Part shown: positions 9,738 through 18,337 of the stretch, one piece after another
Position numbering within the stretch: position 1 is the first letter of the stretch
How the letters are laid out: every line of letters starts with the position of its first letter
Assembly: GCF_011174705.1 (NCBI RefSeq)
Contig: NZ_JAANIJ010000002.1
Location: 1-64,000, forward strand
Length of the DNA stretch: 64,000 bases
Reading direction: 5' to 3'
DNA from: Tessaracoccus coleopterorum
Lineage (GTDB): Bacteria > Actinomycetota > Actinomycetes > Propionibacteriales > Propionibacteriaceae
Translations under genes and position numbers: made by a program
Notes under the pieces: generated by a model
Seen by the model: the letters and a program-made list of their open reading frames with translations, nothing else
The model's database searches: none
Told to the model about the DNA's origin: nothing

Positions 9738-9803
9738 TCAGGCGCGGCGGTCGCGAACAGCAAGCGTGTGCGTCACAGCGAACACGCAAATCAAGTTACC
9801 CAT
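9738..9803 (-). CDS. Putative erm leader peptide (21 codons, ends AVRDRRA)
   Basis: A 21-codon minus-strand ORF begins ATG 9803 (MGNLICVFAV) and ends AVRDRRA with TGA at 9738-9740. Arg-Asp-Arg is again a '+X+' macrolide-stalling pattern. GC-rich inverted repeats follow (CGCGCC/GGCGCG around the stop; TCCGAGA/TCTCGGA at 9678-9684 and 9696-9702), as in erm attenuators. Without the IS3 element the ORF would lie about 150 nt upstream of the erm ATG. No strong Shine-Dalgarno is visible; an in-frame ATG three codons earlier is possible. Confidence 0.5.
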   Translation of the reverse strand: MGNLICVFAVTHTLAVRDRRA

Positions 9804-9813
9804 GCCGATCATC

Positions 9814-12800
9814 TTACCCGATCGCAGCACAGAGTTCATCGGAGCAGCAAACCCGGGAATCACAGGCCGCGTGCTGGCCCGTCACGACCTGGGTCGCTGC
9901 CGGGGTGGTGCGCTGGAACGGGTTGAGTTGCCGCTCTCGCTGCTCCAACAGCCGTCGTGTCTGTTCCTGCTCGGCCCGCTTGGCTGCAATGATTCGTGCA
10001 GCGTCGTTGACTGAGAGGTTGCGGAGTTCGTCGGCTTCGGCGCGCGCCAATGTTGCTCGCGTGAGGGCGTCTCGGGCGGCACGCTGTGGGTTGACGGTGC
10101 GCATTCCGAACTGATCGCTGCGTGCTTGCTCGGTTCCAATTTCACGAGCCAACAATGCGAACCGTTCTTGCTTGTGTCGCCGCGAGGTTTTTCCTCGGTC
10201 GGTGCGCGCAGCGTCGGCGGCGCGGGCGGCTTCGGCCACGCGGGGGTCACCTTTCGCTTTCTGTGCCGCTGTCTGGGCTGCCCATCCGGGGAGTGCTTGG
10301 TGATTACGGGGCGGTGCGCTGCCCCAGTTGTCGCGCACTCGCGCCCGTTGAGTCTGCGTCTGTTCCTTCGCGGCCTGGTGCTCGGCGCGGGCTTTGCGCC
10401 GACCGAACCTGCCGACGGCCGAGAGTCGGGTGCTGGCGGCGGCTTCGTCCTCGACAGCGGCAAGGTAGGTCGCGCCGTCCTGCTCTGCTCGTTGGACGAG
10501 TGGCCTGGTGACTTCGGTACGGACGTGCTCGGCTGCGTCCTCAGCAGCGTGGATTACGGCGTCGGCTTGCTCATCTTCGGCACGGTGGGCGTCTCGTTGG
10601 GCGTCGAGGCGCGCGGCTTTTTGCTCCCACCGGTCTGCCTGCTCCTTGGCGCGCTCGGCTACCTGGTCGAGGCGAGCGAGTTCTTCGGTGACGAGCTTGA
10701 CCGGGCCATTGGCGACGAGGCCGCGTACGGCTTCTGCTGCTTGGGCTGTGACGTGGGCGAGGCCTCGGTCTGCAGGGTCGCGTTCCAATGCCTCGATGAA
10801 CTGTGCTCTGGCATCGGCCATGTCTTCGGCGATGACATGCAGCCGGTTGGTCTCGCGGCCTCTGGTCATCCCGACGTAGACCCGGCCGCGGTGGTCGCCT
10901 CCGACAGGATTGTGTGGGAGGTGGTGACGGTTGCGCCTTGGACGCCATACGCGGTCGCCGCATAGGACAGGTGCGCATGCCCGGCCACATACTCCGGCGG
11001 CAGGGTGACAGTGCGGGGGTTCTTGCGGCCGCTGCCAACCTCGCGGGCATAGACGGTGCCGTCGTCGGCGATGTGCTGGACGATCCATTGCTGTCGGTTT
11101 GCGACTCCGAGCGCGGTGTCATTTCTGCGGGTCTGGATCAGGTCACCGGCCCCGATGGGCAGGCCGTCGCTGCCGGTTGCCGTCACCTCGTCATCAACCT
11201 CGCCACGCTCAACCCGGCCGGTGCGCATGCGCTCATTCAACTCCGCCGCCTCGTCGTTCGTAACGACCGTGATCGCCTCGCCATGGTGAGCGGTCTCGGT
11301 GATACGCTCGCAGGCTTGCTCATCATCGGCGTGCAACGTCACGAGCCCCAGCACGGCAAGCTGGTCGAACACGTCGCCAGGGGTCTCGCGATCGCGCAAC
11401 GCCAGCGTGAGTGCTGCGTACTCGGCATCGGCGAACCTGTGTAGTTCGGTCATGTCATAGGTTCGGCCACGTATCTGCGCGGCCATTTCGAGCACCCCGC
11501 CTCGGCCGACGGCGGGGAGTTGGGCGCGGTCGCCGACGAGCGCGACGTTCGCGCCTGCCTCGGCAGTGACGGCCAGGAGGGCGTGAGCGGTGTCTTGGTC
11601 GAGCATCCCGGCCTCGTCCACGATCACCCGCTCACCCCGCGACAAGCGCGTATCTTTCGGCGGGCCGGTGTAGGCGCGACCACTCTCGGGGTCGGTATCG
11701 CCCACAGCGATGCGTGTCCATACGCCGTCAGCATTCCAGCGCCACCCGTGCGCATACACGAGCGCCGCGACGCTGGTTGCGGGCACCCGAGTTCTTCGTG
11801 CGCGACCTGCGCGGCGCGCAACGTCGGGGCAACCACCCGCGACGGTCTGCCATGCTCGGCGGCAACGTCGATGGCGGTGCGGAGCATGGTCGTCTTTCCG
11901 CTGCCTGCTGCTCCTTCCACGATCACCAGCGCATCGGCAGATGCGACGGCCGCTGCCGCGACCGTCTGCCCTCTATCGAGTCCGGCGGCGATCGCCGCCT
12001 CTGTCACGTCGGGGTGCTCCGACTTCCGCTTTGGCTTCGTGGCGGTGAGTTGGTCGCGGAGCGCGGCCTCTGCGGTGAGCACGCTGAGGCTGGTCAGGTG
12101 CGCGACATGCTCCGGCGTCGCCGCGCCAGGCGGCAGCACCGAGAAGCAATCCGAGACGGCAAGCTCGGTCGCCAGGGTGATGAACTCCCGTAACTCGGCA
12201 GGGGTTGCCTGCACACCTGCTTCGGTGGTGATGCGGGTGACGTGCTCCTGGAGCGTGTGCCTCGTCCACGCCGAGGATGAGGCGGCGCTCCGATCCAGCG
12301 CCCGCGATGCAACCTCCTGCACTGATAGCTCATCCACCGCGACGGCTGGTTGCGAGGTGCGGTGCTCAGACGTTGCGGGGTCGTATCCGGCCTCACGGAG
12401 TTCCTGCACCCACCATTGCTCATCCTTGAGGTCGACAGGCTTCTTGCCAGGCCGCTGGTGCGTCCACGCGATGCCTTGCAACCGCGCCGTCATCACCCGC
12501 CCCAGCTCCTCGCCCGGATGCGCGGCCTCCCACTCGGCTTCGAGCCGGTCGAGGTTGCGCCTGATCTGCGCCGACCGCTTCGACATCATCGCGTTGAACG
12601 GCTCCAACTCCCTGATTTCGCCGCTGGCCGGGTCGAGAGCCAGGCCATGCCTGGTAAGGGTCTGCGCGAGCTGCGGGTGCGCAGCGATCACCGCCGTACC
12701 GAGGGCGCGGATCGCGCCCTGCTGCTTGAACAACGCTGCCGTATCCAGTGCCCGCCACTTCCCAGCCGCCCACACCCGCATGCCGATCTGCATATGGATA

Positions 12801-13310
12801 TGCCGATGCGGATCACCCGCACGCGAGGTCTTATGACGGATACCGACGACCTGCATCCGCTCGATAGGCAACACTTCCCGCGCATCACGCGGACCGACCC
12901 GAGTGACCGAGTGCTGACCCAGCCACTGGCGAATCTCCGCAAGGGCGTCCTGCTGCGCAGCGTCGAGTGCCACCGATACATCGGGGTGGAGTGCAGCGGC
13001 AACCGACAGGCTCTTGGGGCATTGATCGTCATCTCCGCGAACAACGGCGACCCTTCATACCCACGGCCGCCGCGCGCGGAGTTCCCATCGACTCGCCCGT
13101 GCCGGGATTGATCCAGTCCACCCACCCCTCGTACTCATCCGCCGACAGAGCGTGGGTAGCGGTGACTTCGCCGCGCCCGTCGAGTACCGCGTACTCGGCC
13201 ACGGCATCATCCGCGCCGAGGTAATACTCATCCGCGCGGGAACGGTCGGCTTCGATATAACGGCGCGCGGCAGCACCGTTGCCGCGAAACAGGATCACCC
13301 CGCCCTTCAT
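9814..13310 (-). pseudogene. Second MobF (TrwC-like) relaxase-helicase, encoded by the inserted element
   Basis: Start ATG 13310 (MKGGVILFRGNGAAARRYIE) behind SD GGGAGG. Parts in order: N-terminal Tyr segment ADEYYLG, TrwC core SPLFAEMTINAP, HUH site HRHIHMQIGMRVW, Walker A VEGAAGSGKTTM, Walker B VIVDEAGMLD, GDRAQLP, late helicase motif YAATAYGVQGATV and MTRGRETNRLHV, then a long charged coiled-coil tail. About four frameshifts (near 12970, 11790, 10870 and at the N-terminus) split it. Repaired length is about 1,155 residues. It should process the excised element for transfer through a type IV system supplied in trans. It belongs to the same family as traA but is clearly divergent. Confidence 0.8.
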
Positions 13311-13315
13311 CTCGG

Positions 13316-13345
13316 CCTCCCTCATGAGTTGTCTCATGAGGGAGG
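13316..13345. promoter_or_regulatory. Perfect inverted repeat overlapping the relaxase ribosome-binding site
   Basis: CCTCCCTCATGAG (13316-13328), loop TTGT, then the complement (13333-13345). On the minus strand the left arm contains the GGGAGG Shine-Dalgarno of the element relaxase 6 nt before its ATG. It may be an autoregulatory operator, an oriT hairpin read by the relaxase, or an RNA hairpin hiding the ribosome site. Confidence 0.5.
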
Positions 13346-13518
13346 TGCGCACGCCCCACCCACGGTGGCATACGTGCATAGATTTTGTAGATGTGAATGC
13401 CGAAATCGAGAGCGGCGGAAACGAGGGTGGGCGCGCTCGGAGACGAACGAGGCCTGTGATATGTGCGCTTTGACCGGAGAGCTATACACAAAGTCGTAAT
13501 GATGCCTGGATAGGCTAG

Positions 13519-14137
13519 ATGTATAGATACGCAGCAGGTGGTGTTCCTCCACGGCATCGGCGTCGGACCCGACTCGTGGACGAGCAGCTCGCCGCGCTCC
13601 CTGAGGGCTTCACCGGCATCGCACCCCAAATCGCGGGACTCACCGACACCGACCGCAGCACATTCACTCTCCGCGGCGCGGCGGCAGACGTGATCAGTGA
13701 TCTCGATGGCCGAGAGATCGACCGGGCTCATCTTTGCGGGTTATCGCTTGGGGCACCGCGGGTGCTCATGGCAATGCAGTCCGCGCTCATGCGCGTGCTG
13801 CCCGCACGCGTGGTCGCACCCGATGGCACTCACCGTACTCGGAGAAGTTGCACGCATTCGCCCGCATCTTGCACGCATCAACGTTCCGACGCTTGTGCTG
13901 TGTGGCCCGAAGGACCGCGCGAATCTGCCCGCCGCCCGCACGCTTGCAGCGGGCATGCCGCCCGCACAGTGGTGCGTCATCGGCGGTAGCGGGCACGAAC
14001 TCAACTCCCAGAAGCCCGACGAAATGAACACCGAGATTACTGCGTTCCTCCAGCAAGTCGCGTGTCCCGCCGGAAACCTGCGGGCCGTGCTGTATCTCTG
14101 CTGTCATGCACCGATTCCGAACCAACCAAGGTCGTAG
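13519..14137 (+). pseudogene. Alpha/beta hydrolase, frame-broken
   Basis: Pieces in different frames read QQVVFLHGIGVGPDSW (oxyanion-hole HG motif), ALPEGFTGIAPQIAGLTDTD, the nucleophile elbow AHLCGLSLGA (G-x-S-x-G), VPTLVLCGPKDRANLPAART (acid-strand region) and VIGGSGHELNSQKPDE (catalytic His in GSGHELN). All triad regions of a small esterase/lipase-like hydrolase of about 200 residues are present but need at least three one-base repairs. The last part overlaps the convergent GAP-family gene. Substrate is unknown. It lies between the relaxase and the TetR cassette of the element. Confidence 0.55.
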
Positions 14138-14847
14138 ACTGCGCGGGCGGCGAGGATGAATCCGATGATTCCGATCACCCATGCCGTTGTTGCTTGGGCG
14201 TGCTTGGTCAGCCAGGCGTCCATGCGCAGTAGAGGTGTTTCCAATGCTGATGTTGCGATGAGACGCAGGGTCAGGAGCGTCAGTGCGGGGGCGATCATGA
14301 CGATGCAGTATCCGACAAGGATTAGGACGGACCCCGGCCAGCCCGGGCCTTGGGTCGTGATGATTCCGATCCCGGCGAGATACGGAAGCATTGATGCGGC
14401 CTCGATTGCTACGGCAGTCAACGCCAACCCCATCAACGCAGTAAATGAGCTTGCGCCGTTGTCATCGCGCATAATCCGGCTGCGCCAGCCGAGGAGCCTG
14501 CCGCCGCCAGTCGCGGCACGTTCGACTGCTTTCGAGCGAGCTTTCTTCGTGTCCATCAACTGACTGACCACGAGTAGGAGGACACCGAGCGAGAACTGTG
14601 CGATGAGGAATCCATCGGATGCTAAGAGATCACGGTATGCGTTTGCGAGTGCGGTCGCACCCAGGAGCAAGATGACTCCCAAGGCGAAGTAGGAGGCAGT
14701 GACGGTGCCGAGATAGATGACAAGTCTGCCGATGCGGAGCCTGCCCGGGGCGGCCAACAGCCAGATCGGGATCAGCAGGGTGCCGAAGCTCCCGGAATCC
14801 ACGAGCGCGAGTACGATGAGCGACCCGAGAGAGGCCGAATCCATCAT
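14104..14847 (-). CDS. GAP-family (Sap-like) membrane protein
   Basis: An intact protein of about 247 residues with six hydrophobic segments: SLIVLALVDSGSFGTLLIPI near the start, IYLGTVTASYFALGVILLLG, LIAQFSLGVLLLVV, then a polar loop (KKARSKAVERAATGGGR) and three more helices. The pattern is that of the GAP / sulfolipid-addressing Sap family, which in mycobacteria works with MmpL/MmpS in lipid export. Its start overlaps the stop of the MmpS-like lipoprotein gene by 4 bases, so they are translationally coupled. Start at ATG 14847 (MMDSASLG) is preferred for this overlap. Function here is inferred from family. Confidence 0.65.
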   Translation of the reverse strand: MMDSASLGSLIVLALVDSGSFGTLLIPIWLLAAPGRLRIGRLVIYLGTVTASYFALGVILLLGATALANAYRDLLASDGFLIAQFSLGVLLLVVSQLMDTKKARSKAVERAATGGGRLLGWRSRIMRDDNGASSFTALMGLALTAVAIEAASMLPYLAGIGIITTQGPGWPGSVLILVGYCIVMIAPALTLLTLRLIATSALETPLLRMDAWLTKHAQATTAWVIGIIGFILAARAVYDLGWFGIGA

Positions 14848-15316
14848 GACGGCCCCAACCGAATCCGACGCTCGCACTCCGCAAGAGCGTTACTGCCTGA
14901 ACTGTGATGCGACGCGACGACCTCCTCATCGATCACGATCTCACAGCTGATGAACGTTGCTCCGTCTCCGACTTCCGCCGACGCGGTCACACCCCGGAAT
15001 GGGAAGAAGCCATCCGTCTCAATCGTGAACTCTTGACTGTACGGAATATCCACGACGTCCTCACGCAGACTCTGGGGCTAGTTGAGGAGTCCACCTTGAC
15101 CTCCACAGCACGAGCGGTGTCGCCGTCGCTATCGAAACGAACCTCGATCACGATTTCGTCCGCGGTCGTGGCATCCGGTGATTGTTCCTGGGTCGAAGTA
15201 CCCGTCGTCATACCGTCGACCGTGTCTGCGATCACGCCGCAACCGGTCATGCCAAGTAGCGCCAGCGCAAGCACGGCAGTGAGACTGCCAACACGAAACC
15301 TTTCTCTCACAGTCAT
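14844..15316 (-). pseudogene. MmpS-like membrane-anchored lipoprotein, one frameshift
   Basis: ATG 15316 gives a lipoprotein signal peptide with lipobox LLGMTGC, a Thr/Ser-rich linker (MTTGTSTQEQSPDATTADE), then a beta-strand domain EIVIEVRFDSDGDTARAVEV; after a one-base loss near 15080 it continues SLREDVVDIPYSQEFTIETD and ends SNALAECERRIRLGPS. This resembles MmpS C-terminal domains, periplasmic partners of RND lipid exporters. Repaired length is about 157 residues. It is divergent from the TetR gene across two palindromes and coupled to the downstream GAP gene, so the TetR protein most likely represses this pair. Confidence 0.6.
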
Positions 15317-15358
15317 GATCCGTCCGTTTCTCAAGGCAGTCCGAAACCACCACCCTTG

Positions 15359-15411
15359 TAGCACGATCGTGCCACAGACAGGACTCTAGCACGGTCGTGC
15401 TAGAGTCCTGT
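15359..15411. promoter_or_regulatory. Two palindromic TetR-type operators in a divergent promoter region
   Basis: TAGCACGATCGTGCCA (15359-15374) and a near-perfect 34-bp palindrome at 15378-15411 whose core is TAGCACGGTCGTGCTA (15387-15402). The cores share the same 16-bp pattern 28 bp apart. They lie between the divergent MmpS-like and TetR genes and reach to within 3 bases of the TetR GTG start, so regulator binding should block both directions. Confidence 0.75.
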
Positions 15412-15413
15412 TT

Positions 15414-16004
15414 GTGGCCAGAAGCATCGACAAAGAAGCTCGCAAGGAGCAGCTTGCGGAGGCGGTCTGGCAGGTGATCCTCGATAAGGGCATCGGCGCT
15501 GTCTCTGTCCGCACTGTCGCACAACAAGCGGGCCTGGTTGTCGGGTCATTGCGGTACATCTTTCCCACCCGCACAGAAATGCTTGCATTCTCTGCGGAAC
15601 TCATGGTCGCCCGTGCTACTGATCGCGTGCTCTCCACACCTTGGAATGACGACGTGATTGACTATGTCTTTAACGTCATCAAACGGCTTTTACCGCTGGA
15701 TGCGGACAGCCGAGCCGAACTCGAAGTGAACCTGGCTCTCGTGGGTGAATGCCCGGCCGAACCCTCACTTGTTGCTATCCGGGATTACGCACACCTGCAA
15801 CTTCGGGAAGCAATCACGAAGCTCGTTGAACTCCTCACTGGCAGCACTATGCGGGATGAGGCCCTGCTTGCGAAAGCACGGTGCCTGCATGCCCTCGTTG
15901 ATGGTTTCTCGCTACATCTCCTACACGCCAAAGCGGGTGACGTCCAGCTCGTGCTTGATCTCGTGCGCGAAGAGATCACTCAGATCTCCAACACTCCACA
16001 TTGA
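15414..16004 (+). CDS. TetR-family transcriptional repressor
   Basis: An intact 196-residue regulator. GTG 15414 (MARSIDKEARKEQLAEAVWQ) is chosen because it directly follows the operator palindrome; there is no clear Shine-Dalgarno, so it may be leaderless. The helix-turn-helix is ISVRTVAQQAGLVVGSLRYI-like (residues about 28-52: AVSVRTVAQQAGLVVGSLRY), followed by an all-helical ligand domain. It is divergent from the MmpS-like/GAP operon in the integrated element, whose likely job is export or envelope change under control of an unknown small molecule. Confidence 0.85.
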   Translation: MARSIDKEARKEQLAEAVWQVILDKGIGAVSVRTVAQQAGLVVGSLRYIFPTRTEMLAFSAELMVARATDRVLSTPWNDDVIDYVFNVIKRLLPLDADSRAELEVNLALVGECPAEPSLVAIRDYAHLQLREAITKLVELLTGSTMRDEALLAKARCLHALVDGFSLHLLHAKAGDVQLVLDLVREEITQISNTPH

Positions 16005-16400
16005 CCGTTCGTGCGTCGCTGCACACTTGCCCGTCCATCAGCATTCTGCGGATGAGCCCGCACCTCTCTCGTGATGAACTTCTCTGCATTCACGTGATGT
16101 TGCGAATGAGACTGAGGTGCCGTGCCCTATGTGGCCAACGTCAGTGGGGTGAGAGCGGTGGTGCCGATTCGGCACCACCGCTCATTACCGTATGGTGATG
16201 CCAATTTGGCGGGACCGCTCCTCCCGCCCAGTAGTGTCACCGTGCCCCCTGTTGTGCGGGTTTGATGCCGGTGCCGGTGACTCACCGAGACCGCAGGTGC
16301 TGCGTACCGTTCAACCCAATGCAATCATATTCCCACATATAGTAGCGGAATTGCTGTGTGACTACTAGATGTTGTGGTTTCTGGTGCGTACCTGTCAGGT
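16005..16400. other. Intergenic region with a terminator, no gene seen
   Basis: About 400 bases after tetR. Apart from the hairpin at 16154-16182 it contains no ORF with a credible start or motif. The part after 16200 has mixed base composition and may contain promoter sequence for the small ORF at 16401. Confidence 0.4.
16154..16182. terminator. Strong hairpin downstream of tetR
   Basis: A 14-bp perfect inverted repeat AGCGGTGGTGCCGA with a single central T and its complement (16154-16182), about 150 bases past the tetR stop. No long T tract follows. It probably stops tetR transcription and could act in both directions. Confidence 0.5.
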
Positions 16401-16739
16401 ATGGACCCCATCACCGACACCACACCCGGCAGAACTATTCCAACAGGTGACCGGTCGCGGTACTCGCAGACGCCGCGGGCGCAGGCTTCCGCCACGCTCG
16501 GGGCGCGGCTGGCTGCTGCGTCGCGTCACGCGCAGGGCCTGGCAGCGGGAGTGCGTGACCCGGTGGTGTTGGCCGAATTGCGGGGGCTCTGCGCCGCGCC
16601 TCGAACGACGAACCGTGCTGTCGGCGAGACGCGAGAACGCCCCGCGCCTGAACCGTCGAGTGATTCAGGGCGCAGGGAACGATCACACCTGCTGTGCTGG
16701 GTGGTCAGGCGCGCCAGATCAATTCGACCCGGTGGGTGA
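16401..16739 (+). CDS. Hypothetical 112-residue protein
   Basis: ORF from ATG 16401 (MDPITDTTPGRTIPTGDRSR), rich in Ala, Arg and Pro. It includes a helical stretch TLGARLAAASRHAQGLAAGV and ends RARSIRPGG. No family recognised. The 3' end overlaps the convergent serine integrase gene by about 35 bases. No good ribosome site (only CAGGT before ATG). It could be a small directionality factor next to the integrase, but nothing in the sequence proves that, and it may be spurious. Confidence 0.25.
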   Translation: MDPITDTTPGRTIPTGDRSRYSQTPRAQASATLGARLAAASRHAQGLAAGVRDPVVLAELRGLCAAPRTTNRAVGETRERPAPEPSSDSGRRERSHLLCWVVRRARSIRPGG

Positions 16740-18278
16740 GAACCTCGGCCCGGTGCGCGGCACGGCGCACATGGAACGCCTCAACGCTCTCATTGCGGCG
16801 TCTGGCCGGGGCCGCGCCGTTCATGCCCTCGGGGAGCGCATGGACGAGGACGGCTTCCAAGATCAGGCTTGTCGCCTGGTACTGCCACAGTGGGGTGCGG
16901 TCTTTCCATTCGGCAGCAACGGTGGTTACATCGATGGCCGGTCCGTCCTGGTGTTCGGGCATCGTGGCGGCGTATTCGCGGCGCGTTCGCTCGATGCGCT
17001 CCGCGATCCTCGCGCGTTGCCGCACCCACATGGGCTTATCGATCAGCCCGTCGTAATGGTCATCATCCAGCTGTGCCAGACGCCCCCGATCGGTGTCGAG
17101 CGTCGCGGCCAGACCGACACGCGCAGCCAGGTCAGCACCGGATGCTTCACGTTTCGCAGGGCTGAGCGTGATCTGCTCGAATGTCGCTAACACAGCCTCT
17201 TCCACGAGCTTCGATATGTCGGCGGAGCGGATCGAACGGTTACAGCCGCCCGGCTTCGGTTGCGCACACTGATACACGTTGCCGCGGTGAACCATCGCGC
17301 GCACGCAGGCAGAGCAACGGATCAACCCCGAGAACGGATACATGCGCTTCGCCGCGCCGCTGCCGGGTTGATGGAAGTTCCGGGCCTTCTTGCGCGCGTC
17401 GAGCGCATCGGAAACCTGCTGCCAGGTGTCCTCGTCCACAATCGCCGGCCACGCCGCCTTCACCTGCATCTGCGAGGTCTTCGCACGGCTCCCGTCCGGC
17501 AGCACCGGGCGGTACTCACGCACGCCCTTATTGGAGGGGTTGCGCAGCATCAGCTTGAGTGTCCTGTCCGACCACGCGCACCCGTGGGTGGTGAGGACGC
17601 CACGCTCGTTCCAGTCCTTGCGAATCCGATACAGTGACTCACCCGCCAATACCCGCTGCACGGCTTCGCGCACCAACTCAGCGGTCTCGGGGTCGATGAC
17701 CAGTGCCCCGTTCTTGGCCCGGTACCCGAACGGTACTCGGCCACCGTGCCAGGCCCCTCGATGGCTTGTTGCTTCGCAGCACGGGCTACGCGCCTGGCGG
17801 TATCGGCTGAGGACTTGTTCGCCATCGCCACCAGCACCCTGGCCATCGCCACATCCGAATCCGTGTCCAACCGCAGCGACCCGGTTACCGAACGCACCGA
17901 GAACCCGCCGAGCACTTTCGCGTCGATCAAGTCCTCTAAATCCCTTGGGTCGCGCACTGCCCGATCCAAGTCATACGCCACCATTACCTGAGGGTGACCA
18001 GCGGTGAGATGTTTGAGCATGGCACGGAACTGCGGTCGGATCACCCGCCGCACCCGCTCACCAGAGGGCAGCGTGATCGTGCGCTGCTTAAACGCAGACG
18101 TATCATTCTCACGAAACACTTCAGAGACTTCCCAACCATGCGCGGCAGCATAGGCACGGCAATCCGCCTCCTGCCGATCAACCCCACGCTCCGCGCCCTC
18201 GGGGTCATCACTGATCCTGACGTACACCACCGCCCGCAACAACGGCTCCGTAGTTTGTTCCTGCTTGTTGTGGCCCAT
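16705..18278 (-). pseudogene. Large serine integrase of the inserted element, one frameshift
   Basis: Integrates and excises the 11-kb element. ATG 18278 starts MGHNKQEQTTEPLLRAVVYV; the catalytic domain has the nucleophile Ser in VVYVRISDDPEG, followed by Gln-Asp region VDRQEADCRAYAA and AYDLDRAVRDPRDLEDLIDA. After a one-base loss in the GGGGCC stretch near 17755 the recombinase domain continues VPFGYRAKNGALVIDPETAE, then the zinc ribbon CSACVRAMVHRG...C with a Cys pair at CAQPKPGGC, and a coiled-coil C-terminal part. Repaired length is about 524 residues, standard for the family. The gene starts 50 bp from the right attachment core, reading inward. Confidence 0.85.
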
Positions 18279-18327
18279 GTCTCGGCTCCACCTTCCTACT
18301 CGTATGAGAGGTAGGTGCGTTTACAGA

Positions 18328-18337
18328 ACCTCGGCTA
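18328..18337. other. Right attachment core of the integrative element
   Basis: ACCTCGGCTA, identical to the left core. Element DNA (TTTACAGA) precedes it; traA codons for Y-A-V-T-A-H follow. Joining the two element ends gives the 20-bp perfect palindrome AACCTCGGCTAGCCGAGGTT as the attachment site of the excised circle. Confidence 0.75.

Larger units (their letters stand above)
7316..18337. mobile_element. 11.0-kb integrative mobilizable element inserted in traA
   Basis: traA is interrupted within the conserved helicase segment HVDLG|YAVTAHRAQG. Both boundaries carry the same 10-bp ACCTCGGCTA (7316-7325 and 18328-18337), and deleting 7326-18337 restores an open traA codon for codon. Inside lie a large serine integrase next to the right end, a MobF relaxase, a frame-broken hydrolase, a TetR/MmpS/GAP cassette and an erm gene with an IS3-family insertion. 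No secretion genes are present, so the element is mobilizable rather than self-transmissible. Boundaries are seen directly; integrase specificity is inferred. Confidence 0.85.

Noticed and set aside
10126..10965. Plus-strand 279-codon frame opposite the element relaxase tail
   Set aside because: It has a Cys/Gly/Val-rich artificial composition and is antisense to the charged coiled-coil tail of the relaxase.
7316..18337. Interpretation of erm plus flanking IS as Tn5432-like transposon
   Set aside because: No IS1249 copies flank erm; the only adjacent IS is a single IS3-family element with its own target duplication, and the outer boundaries are serine-integrase cores.
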